9,710 bases of DNA from positions 1 through 9,710 of the forward strand of contig JAGLEK010000164.1 in the NCBI GenBank assembly GCA_023145125.1, written 5' to 3'. The translations under genes were made by a program, and so were the position numbers. Under the pieces are notes generated by a model, which was given only the letters and a program-made list of their open reading frames with translations, searched no databases and was not told the origin of the DNA. Position 1 is the first letter of the stretch. Every line of letters begins with the position of its first letter. The stretch comes from Bacteroidales bacterium. GTDB taxonomy: Bacteria > Bacteroidota > Bacteroidia > Bacteroidales > B18-G4. Positions 1-4,891 of the stretch are shown piece by piece.

Positions 1-208
1 TGTCTTCGTCTGCGGTCAGGTCGCCGCTAAGCATTTTATGCCCGTCGCCAATCAGGGATCCAAAGGTTTCCTTAAGCTTTTCCGTATTACGCCCGGTGAT
101 GATAAGTGTTGCCCCCTGCTTGCTGATGCTGATGGCAGCCTGCATCCCGATCCCGGATGATGCCCCGGTTACCAGAACGGATTTCCCTTTTAGATCACAA
201 AACGACAT
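1..208 (-). CDS. Short-chain dehydrogenase/reductase (FabG-like), partial
   Basis: This is the N-terminal part of an SDR-family NAD(P)-dependent oxidoreductase. About 69 residues are visible, against 240-260 usual for the family, and the rest lies beyond the left edge. The start ATG is at 208-206 on the minus strand. The translation begins MSFCDLKGKSVLVTGASSGI. The Rossmann dinucleotide-binding motif TGASSGIG lies at residues 14-21. A Gly-Arg-Asn after the second strand (residues 39-41) suggests NADP(H) preference. Asp63-Leu64 in GDLT fits the conserved acidic residue near the adenine ring. The Ser-Tyr-Lys catalytic residues are outside the window. The gene starts 11 bases after the ketoacyl synthase stop on the same strand, so the two are very likely co-transcribed. 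That context suggests reduction of a 3-oxoacyl-ACP made by the upstream enzyme. Substrate is inferred from context only; many SDRs act on sugars or other alcohols. Confidence 0.9.
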   Translation of the reverse strand, partial: MSFCDLKGKSVLVTGASSGIGMQAAISISKQGATLIITGRNTEKLKETFGSLIGDGHKMLSGDLTADED

Positions 209-219
209 ATTGTATAGAT

Positions 220-1278
220 TTAAATTTCAATCACTTCCGGACAAAAGACCTTATCCGTTTTAAGCACTACGCTGCCCCATGAAAGCCCGACACCAAATCC
301 TGAGAACAGGAACTGGAGCTTTTTACCGGCAATTTCACCTGCAAGCGTATGGGCAATTGTCAGGGGTATGGAAGCTGAACTGGTATTTCCATATTCTCCT
401 ATGGAATAAGGATATTTTTCGGCTTCGATCTTAAGTTTCTTTCGTATCGACTCATTCATGAGCTTGTTGGCCTGATGCATCACGAAATAGTCTATATCAT
501 CCAATGAGATACCGGCATATTCCAGCAGCGCCCTGATGTTAGGAGCTACTTCCCGCAGGGAGAAGTTGAATACTTCCATTCCGTCGAGGGCAATATGAAA
601 GCTGTTCCTCACAATGCCCTCAGATATCTCCTTATATTCAAAGGAATGTTCTTTGGAAGCAAAATTCCTGATCCCCCCGTCGGGGATGATGATAGCCTCA
701 TATCCGGCACCGTCGGTTTGCAGGTTGAAGCTCATATCGGGAGCTCCGGGCTTAAACTCCAGGGCGGTAGCTGTTCCGGCATCCCCAAAGAGCGGGTAAG
801 TGCTTTTGTCTTTGTAAGATGTGTTTTGGGTTGACACATCACCCACGAGGAAAAGGCCTTTCTTTATGGCTCCGCCGGTCATCATTCTTCCCATCACCGA
901 AAGGCCGTAAACGTAACCTGAACAACCAAGGCTGATATCAAGGGCAACACAAGATTTGGGCAGGCCTAGACGGTCTTGCAAAATACCGGCTGTTGCAGGG
1001 ATCAGGTAGTCGCGCGACTGCGAAACAAAAATGAGCAGTTCAATGTCTTCAGCATTCCATTCCAGTCCTGCCAGCAGGCTTTCAGCAGCTTCAAAGCAAA
1101 GGTCTGAAGTAGCCATGCCCGGATCGGCAACACGCCTCTTCTCAACACCTACGGTTTTGATAAAGGTTGCCTGTTCTTTTTCAGAAAGTAATTCATAATC
1201 CCTGTTACTGACTTCCTTCTTAGGTACGGAAGCAGCGATACCTGCGATCCTGATATCCGGGATGCTGAAAATTGCCAT
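220..1278 (-). CDS. 3-oxoacyl-ACP synthase III family (FabH-like) ketoacyl synthase
   Basis: This 352-residue cytoplasmic thiolase-fold enzyme belongs to the ketoacyl-ACP synthase III family. Members condense an acyl starter, usually acyl-CoA, with malonyl-ACP to give 3-oxoacyl-ACP. The catalytic triad is complete: Cys119 in SLGCSGYVYGL, His268 in FVMHQANKLM, and Asn298 in EYGNTSSASIP. The C-terminal glycine-rich segment FSGFGVGLSWGS (residues 326-337) is also typical. Length is slightly above the 310-340 usual for housekeeping FabH. Together with its dedicated ACP, this makes a specialised paralogue more likely than the primary fatty-acid enzyme. It follows the ACP gene by 8 bases and precedes the SDR gene by 11, so the three form one operon. 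The ATG at 1278 is chosen because it sits directly behind the ACP stop and the N-terminus aligns with the family. Starter-unit specificity cannot be read by eye. Confidence 0.95.
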   Translation of the reverse strand: MAIFSIPDIRIAGIAASVPKKEVSNRDYELLSEKEQATFIKTVGVEKRRVADPGMATSDLCFEAAESLLAGLEWNAEDIELLIFVSQSRDYLIPATAGILQDRLGLPKSCVALDISLGCSGYVYGLSVMGRMMTGGAIKKGLFLVGDVSTQNTSYKDKSTYPLFGDAGTATALEFKPGAPDMSFNLQTDGAGYEAIIIPDGGIRNFASKEHSFEYKEISEGIVRNSFHIALDGMEVFNFSLREVAPNIRALLEYAGISLDDIDYFVMHQANKLMNESIRKKLKIEAEKYPYSIGEYGNTSSASIPLTIAHTLAGEIAGKKLQFLFSGFGVGLSWGSVVLKTDKVFCPEVIEI

Positions 1279-1286
1279 CGGCTATA

Positions 1287-1529
1287 TTAAGCGGCATTTG
1301 CCTTTGATGAAACCAAATTATAAAGATCCTGAAGCTTCTCTGAGTTTATGAGGTCGTCAGCGGAGATCACCACATCGTATTCCACATTCACATGGGCAAT
1401 GAAGATCAGTGCATTGATCGAGTCCCAGGTGAAATGTTCACGGATCACGCTCTCCGGATTTAAATTGCCGGTTTCCATATCTTCGAACTCTCCTTCTACC
1501 CTTGTGATAAATTCTTCAATTGTAATCAT
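1287..1529 (-). CDS. Acyl carrier protein
   Basis: This 80-residue acidic helical protein has the size and pattern of a free-standing acyl carrier protein. The phosphopantetheine attachment site is Ser37 in HFTWDSINALIFIAHV. Here the usual DSL is DSI, and a Trp precedes the Asp. The N-terminus MITIEEFITRVEGEF and the later ISADDLINSEKLQDLYNLV match ACP helices 1 and 3-4. It is the first gene of a minus-strand operon with a ketoacyl synthase and an SDR, so it probably carries the acyl intermediate for those two enzymes. Divergence from the very conserved housekeeping AcpP around the Ser site suggests a pathway-specific carrier. A TAATTTTG promoter-like element lies 20 bases upstream of the ATG. 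The ACP assignment is secure; which acyl chain it carries is unknown. Confidence 0.93.
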   Translation of the reverse strand: MITIEEFITRVEGEFEDMETGNLNPESVIREHFTWDSINALIFIAHVNVEYDVVISADDLINSEKLQDLYNLVSSKANAA

Positions 1530-1548
1530 GACGATCGTCTGTTTTTTG

Positions 1549-1556
1549 CAAAATTA
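1549..1556 (-). promoter_or_regulatory. Bacteroidota -7 promoter element for the ACP operon
   Basis: Read on the minus strand, 1556 to 1549 is TAATTTTG, an exact match to the phylum's TAnnTTTG -7 consensus. It ends 19 bases before the ACP start codon, leaving room for a transcription start and a leader of roughly a dozen bases. No TTG at the expected -33 distance was found. That region is instead occupied by a heptamer repeat tract. Confidence 0.55.
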
Positions 1557-1564
1557 CATAAAAA

Positions 1565-1600
1565 GTTTTGAGTTTTGGGTGTTGAGTGTTGGGTTATTGG
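1565..1600. repeat. Tandem heptamer repeat GTKTTGR
   Basis: Four contiguous seven-base units are present: gttttga, gttttgg, gtgttga and gtgttgg (1565-1592). A degenerate eight-base fifth unit, gttattgg, follows (1593-1600). Unit ends alternate A and G, giving a higher 14-base period. The tract lies between the ACP promoter element and the divergent secreted-protein genes. From memory, similar intergenic tracts occur in other Bacteroidota genomes; their role is not known to me. A 60-codon minus-strand reading frame running through it is almost certainly non-coding. Confidence 0.7.
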
Positions 1601-1666
1601 TGATTTTTGAAATAATTTCTCTCTGGGAAACATCGATATTGGGAGTAATAACCCCTGAAAAACGCT

Positions 1667-1688
1667 GTTCAATTTAGCCAATTTGAAC
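1667..1688. promoter_or_regulatory. Imperfect palindrome, candidate operator copy 1
   Basis: GTTCAA at 1667-1672 and its exact complement TTGAAC at 1683-1688 flank a 10-base centre. The half-site GTTCAATTT recurs exactly at 1731-1739 within a second palindrome. A repressor or activator dimer could bind here, in the divergent region between the ACP operon and the GH16 operon. No regulator gene is in the window, so function is speculative. Confidence 0.25.
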
Positions 1689-1730
1689 AACAAAAACTTG
1701 CAATACATCTAATTTTTCACTATATTTATG

Positions 1731-1750
1731 GTTCAATTTCCGGATTGAGC
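1731..1750. promoter_or_regulatory. Imperfect palindrome, candidate operator copy 2
   Basis: The sequence GTTCAAT...ATTGAGC forms a 20-base near-palindrome, with arms of seven bases and one mismatch. Its left half repeats the first nine bases of the palindrome at 1667-1688, 64 bases away. It sits about 40 bases upstream of the GH16 start and would overlap or lie just above its promoter. An operator role is inferred from symmetry and repetition alone. Confidence 0.25.
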
Positions 1751-1773
1751 AGTGAAGCCTGTGGAAATTAATT

Positions 1774-1781
1774 TATAATTG
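1774..1781 (+). promoter_or_regulatory. Possible -7 element for the secreted-protein operon
   Basis: TATAATTG matches TAnnTTTG with one mismatch and lies 8 bases before the ATG at 1790. The bases after it (TTGTGCC) match those after the stronger TAACTTTG element at 4878, which supports the reading slightly. It would give an almost leaderless transcript. A competing candidate is TATATTTA at 1721-1728, also one mismatch. Neither has a convincing -33 TTG. Confidence 0.3.
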
Positions 1782-1789
1782 TGCCTAAA

Positions 1790-3042
1790 ATGAAAACTCA
1801 AAAATCACTTTTCGCCTTTCTTTCTTTCTTTCTTTCCTATTAATAAGCTATACACATGCCCAGGTACTGCCACCGGACAACCCAAACTATGAATTGGTTT
1901 TCGAGGATGAGTTCGACAGCATTGCCATGAACAAAGATGAATGGTATAGTGGGTTTAGCTGGAATCAAAAAGGCTTCATGACAAGCTATTGTAACAACTA
2001 TTCTGATACTTTGATAATGAATGATTCGATGAGTTACAGAAAGAGAGATTTTGAAAACTGTGTTCTGGACACTACTGGAACAGGTCTGATGAAAATTGTT
2101 TCAAAAAATGAGTACCATGTCGGTTTAGTCTGGGATTGGCCACCGTGTGACAATGATTCTTGCATAGGCTTTGTTTGTGACTCTGCTCATGTCCCACCTA
2201 TTTGTTTTTATTGGGACAGTATTCCATTTAATTATACAACCAATATGTTACGTTCAGCAACAAAGTATAAGTATGGATATTTTGAAATGCGGTGCAAAAT
2301 ATCAAAACCTACACCGCCAATGACCAATAAGGGAATTGGCCCAAATTTTTGGTTATTTGATGCTGATTCGATTGTTCCTCATAGTGAAATAGATATCTTT
2401 GAATTTGATGGGGATACAAGCCAATTTGGATCAGCTATTCACTACAAGGACACTACTGGGGTTGTTACGCATGGTATTATTGGCAGCCCCGGTCTAATTG
2501 AAGTAGATTTTAGTGATTTTCATACTTTCTCGATTAACTGGTCTCCGGAAAAGATTGACTTTTATCTTGATGATAGTTTGTATGTTAGCTCATATGAACA
2601 TTCTTCAGACTTTATTCCTATGCCAATTATAATCGATGTGAATCTGCCACTCTTTACCAGATGTGAATTTATAGATACCACATACACACAACTTCCTCAT
2701 TACTATGAAATTGACTATGTGCGGGTATATCAACTTAAATCTGACTGCAACAGCAATTATCTGATCTGCGATTACAACGATATTGATTACAAGCATTATA
2801 ATACTATTTACGTGGGCAATACAAATTGTGCGGTTACAGTGCCTCAAAATAAAAAACTGTATCTGATTTATAACGACAGAATAAAACTTTCGCCAAATTT
2901 CATTCTCGAGGATGGAGCAGAAATCTATTTTGAGCGCATCCCTTGTTTTGAAAGTATTAAAATCAAAAATAATTTTGAAATTCCTGCACCAGCACCACCT
3001 TCATTCTATGAACGCCTAAAACCTATATACCATGCATACTAG
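1790..3042 (+). CDS. Secreted GH16-family glycoside hydrolase, frame broken in the signal peptide
   Basis: This is a secreted beta-glucanase-like protein of glycoside hydrolase family 16, whose members cleave beta-linked polysaccharides such as laminarin, agar or carrageenan. The catalytic signature EIDIFE (nucleotides 2386-2403) carries the nucleophile Glu, assisting Asp and acid/base Glu. YGYFEMRCKIS before it and YEIDYVRVYQ at the domain end are also typical of GH16. The only sensible start, ATG 1790, encodes MKTQKSLFAFLSFFLS. It then meets TAA at 1841, because the frame shifts inside a CTTT repeat. The other frame continues as FLLISYTHA-Q and into the enzyme, and it has no ATG or GTG before 1927. 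Six CTTT units would give 418 residues, with cleavage after Ala25 and catalytic Glu201/Asp203/Glu206. A Cys-rich insert (four Cys, nucleotides 2146-2205) and a tail of about 100 residues after the GH16 domain are unusual. I see no T9SS sorting domain. The gene overlaps the next one by 11 bases. Substrate is unknown. Confidence 0.8.
1816..1836 (+). repeat. (CTTT)5 tetranucleotide tract inside the signal-peptide codons
   Basis: Five perfect CTTT units plus one C fill 1816-1836, inside the hydrophobic core of the GH16 signal peptide. The tract codes for alternating Phe, Leu and Ser in any frame, so signal-peptide character survives changes in unit number. With five units the start frame ends at TAA 1841. 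With three or six units the start is in frame with the intact enzyme. A four-base unit therefore acts as an ON/OFF frame switch if it slips during replication. Confidence 0.85.
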
Positions 3043-3712
3043 ACGTTTAATCATTGTTGTATTTGTACTATTTCAATGTATAAGTATTTTGAGTCAGATC
3101 ACCCCTGATTCGTTGATTGGCACCTATGCCGGGGTGAGATGGTTCAAATGGGAAGAAGATACAAGCTGGACAATTTTTAACGATACGGTGGGAGTTTATC
3201 AAATTAATTCTGATTGCATATTATGGGCGGTGTCGGCTACCTCAAGTATGGGAGGAATATACATTGGGGGAATGAGACCATATAAGACTGAGTATGGGTT
3301 TTGCCAGGGTAACGTAACAAATTACATACACCGTTTTCATCCGGTAGATAGTTTAATAATACAATATAATGACATTTCGCCACCTCCACCCAATTATCAT
3401 CCATCGTCCACACGCTATTATGGTGTAAAGATTAGTGATTCTATTTTAGTAAACATTAGTGATCAAATAATTTCAGAGAAGTTAATAAATATTTACCCAA
3501 ACCCTTTCACTGATCATTTACATCTACAATTGCCTTTATCTCATAAATGTGACATAAAAATATTTGATATTAGTGGTAAGGAGCTATATGCTTTCACAGA
3601 AAATAATATTAAAAACTTAACAGTAAACACAACAGCATTAGTACCCGGTGTTTATATTTTGCAATTGGTCATTAACAACAATATGCAATCATATAAAATA
3701 GTAAAACTTTAA
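3032..3712 (+). CDS. Small secreted protein with T9SS type A sorting domain, function unknown
   Basis: This 226-residue protein starts with a signal peptide (MHTRRLIIVVFVLFQCISIL, cleavage probably near Ser21-Gln22). It ends with a clear T9SS type A sorting domain from about residue 148. The domain shows INIYPNPFTDHL, then DIKIFDISGKEL, then VPGVYILQLVI and a terminal YKIVKL. Such domains direct export across the outer membrane and are normally cleaved, with attachment to the surface or release. The 120-residue cargo between them is not recognised. It starts GTYAGVRWFKW and is rich in aromatic and beta-prone residues, consistent with a small beta-sheet domain. A Pro run (SPPPPNYHP) precedes the sorting domain. 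The gene overlaps the GH16 stop by 11 bases and is followed after 4 bases by the next T9SS gene, so all three are one transcription unit. Coupling to GH16 in polysaccharide binding is a guess. Confidence 0.85.
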   Translation: MHTRRLIIVVFVLFQCISILSQITPDSLIGTYAGVRWFKWEEDTSWTIFNDTVGVYQINSDCILWAVSATSSMGGIYIGGMRPYKTEYGFCQGNVTNYIHRFHPVDSLIIQYNDISPPPPNYHPSSTRYYGVKISDSILVNISDQIISEKLINIYPNPFTDHLHLQLPLSHKCDIKIFDISGKELYAFTENNIKNLTVNTTALVPGVYILQLVINNNMQSYKIVKL

Positions 3713-3716
3713 TATC

Positions 3717-4688
3717 ATGAAAAAAATACTCATTTTGCTTATTGCACTAAGCTCTATTGTTAGTGTAAATGCCCAGTTAACTGTTGACAGTACGGGTAAA
3801 GTTGCAATAAATAAATTAAGTGCTGAATATACCCTTGATGTCTTCGGTAATTTCAGGGTAGATAACTGGACAGATGTAATCCTGGAATATAATTCCCAAT
3901 ATTACGGGCAGCCTGCCATTTATCCTGAGAACAGCTGGTATCTTCGACTTGGAACTCCTGAGTTGGTCTTAGGTGACATTTTCGCAACACATATTTTTTG
4001 TCACTGGGTATCGGAAAGTGCTCATGAGCAAGCAAAAGACAATATAACCGTACTGGAAAACCCACTGGAGAAGATCATGAAAATAGATGGTGTAAGATAC
4101 ATCTTCAATCACGAACAGCTGAAGAATATGCCTGAGCAAATTCAACTTGAATACCAGAGACCGCAAATTGGTTTCCTCGCAGAAAATGTAGAACCTGTAT
4201 ATCCTGAACTTGTCGTTTATAATAAAGAAACAGGAAAAAGCTCAATTAGTTATACCAGGATGGTTCCCGTCCTCCTGGAAGCCATTAAACAACAGCAAAG
4301 ACAAATAGTTATGTTGCAGGATGTCGTTGCTTCACAGGAGAAAGATTTGATTATACTAAAAAATGAAATTGAATCCGATAATTATAAAACCGGATCATAC
4401 GAAAATGGAGCAGACATAAGGGAGGAAGCAAAACTATTTGATAATGTCCCAAATCCCTTTGATCAGGAAACAGAAATCAAATATTTTATTCCTGAAAATG
4501 CATCTTCAGCTAATATTCTTGTTTTTGATTTACAGGGCAAGGAAATGCTATCATACAGCATCAATGACAGAACATTTGGAAGCATCGTTATTAAGGCTTC
4601 GACGCTATATCCCGGAATGTTTGTTTATTCATTGGTAGTAGACAATAAAATAGTTAATACGAAAAGGATGATACTAACAAGAAAATAA
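3717..4688 (+). CDS. T9SS-sorted protein with peptidase S74-like chaperone domain
   Basis: This is a 323-residue exported protein. A signal peptide (MKKILILLIALSSIVSVNA, cleavage before Gln20) is followed by a short beta-rich region resembling tail-fibre-type repeats. Residues 101-195 then resemble the S74 intramolecular chaperone, with KDNITVLENPLEKIMKIDGV, IGFLAENVEPVYPELV and SYTRMVPVLLEAIKQQQRQI. The end of that domain runs into a probable coiled coil to about residue 220. A T9SS type A sorting domain follows at about 240-323 (FDNVPNPFDQETEIKYFIP; later LVFDLQGKEMLSY). S74 domains drive trimer folding and, in phage proteins, cut themselves off at a Ser in a motif like SDxxLKxNI. Here the aligned stretch reads AHEQAKDNI, so the catalytic Ser appears to be Ala and self-cleavage is doubtful. 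Lys and Asn are retained. It probably forms a surface-attached trimer. It is the last gene of the GH16 operon. Confidence 0.85.
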   Translation: MKKILILLIALSSIVSVNAQLTVDSTGKVAINKLSAEYTLDVFGNFRVDNWTDVILEYNSQYYGQPAIYPENSWYLRLGTPELVLGDIFATHIFCHWVSESAHEQAKDNITVLENPLEKIMKIDGVRYIFNHEQLKNMPEQIQLEYQRPQIGFLAENVEPVYPELVVYNKETGKSSISYTRMVPVLLEAIKQQQRQIVMLQDVVASQEKDLIILKNEIESDNYKTGSYENGADIREEAKLFDNVPNPFDQETEIKYFIPENASSANILVFDLQGKEMLSYSINDRTFGSIVIKASTLYPGMFVYSLVVDNKIVNTKRMILTRK

Positions 4689-4751
4689 TACTATAATTTA
4701 ATTCATTGTTATTGGAAAAAACCGGCTACTCAAATAAAATACTTTTAGGAA

Positions 4752-4800
4752 AAGGCTTGAAGATAATATATAGAAATTGGGCTTAGTAACGTCAAGCCTT
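4752..4800 (+). terminator. Inverted repeat after the secreted-protein operon, possible terminator
   Basis: AAGGCTTGA at 4752-4760 and its exact complement TCAAGCCTT at 4792-4800 could form a 9-bp stem with a 31-base loop. It lies 63 bases after the last stop of the operon and before the promoter of the next gene, where a terminator is expected. The long loop and the lack of a clean T-run after the stem make it an atypical intrinsic terminator. Confidence 0.35.
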
Positions 4801-4877
4801 CTTGCCGCCCTCCAAACCTCAGTAAATTCTGATCTCTCCCTATGGTGGAAATAACAGAATTAACTGAAGATATTGTT

Positions 4878-4885
4878 TAACTTTG
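4878..4885 (+). promoter_or_regulatory. Bacteroidota -7 promoter element for the radical SAM/FAAL genes
   Basis: TAACTTTG is an exact match to TAnnTTTG. It ends only six bases before the ATG at 4892. Transcription normally starts about six bases after this element, so the mRNA would begin at or next to the start codon and be essentially leaderless. No -33 TTG stands out. The element also argues that a TTG at 4883, in frame nine bases upstream, is not the real start. Confidence 0.6.
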
Positions 4886-4891
4886 TGCCCC

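Noticed and set aside
1526..1708. 60-residue minus-strand reading frame overlapping the ACP start
   Set aside because: It runs through the heptamer repeat and the promoter region, has no family features, and overlaps the start of a clear ACP gene.
1816..1843. Programmed ribosomal frameshift to join the signal peptide to the GH16 frame
   Set aside because: Joining needs a -1 shift, but no X XXY YYZ heptamer or downstream stem was seen. Repeat-number change explains the break more simply.
1894..1896. TTG as the start of the GH16 protein
   Set aside because: It would drop the signal peptide and begin inside the conserved N-terminal strand. The codons just upstream in the same frame clearly encode the end of a signal peptide.
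4883..4885. TTG as the start of the first radical SAM protein
   Set aside because: These bases form the end of an exact TAnnTTTG promoter element, and the ATG at 4892 gives the same N-terminal alignment as the paralogue.
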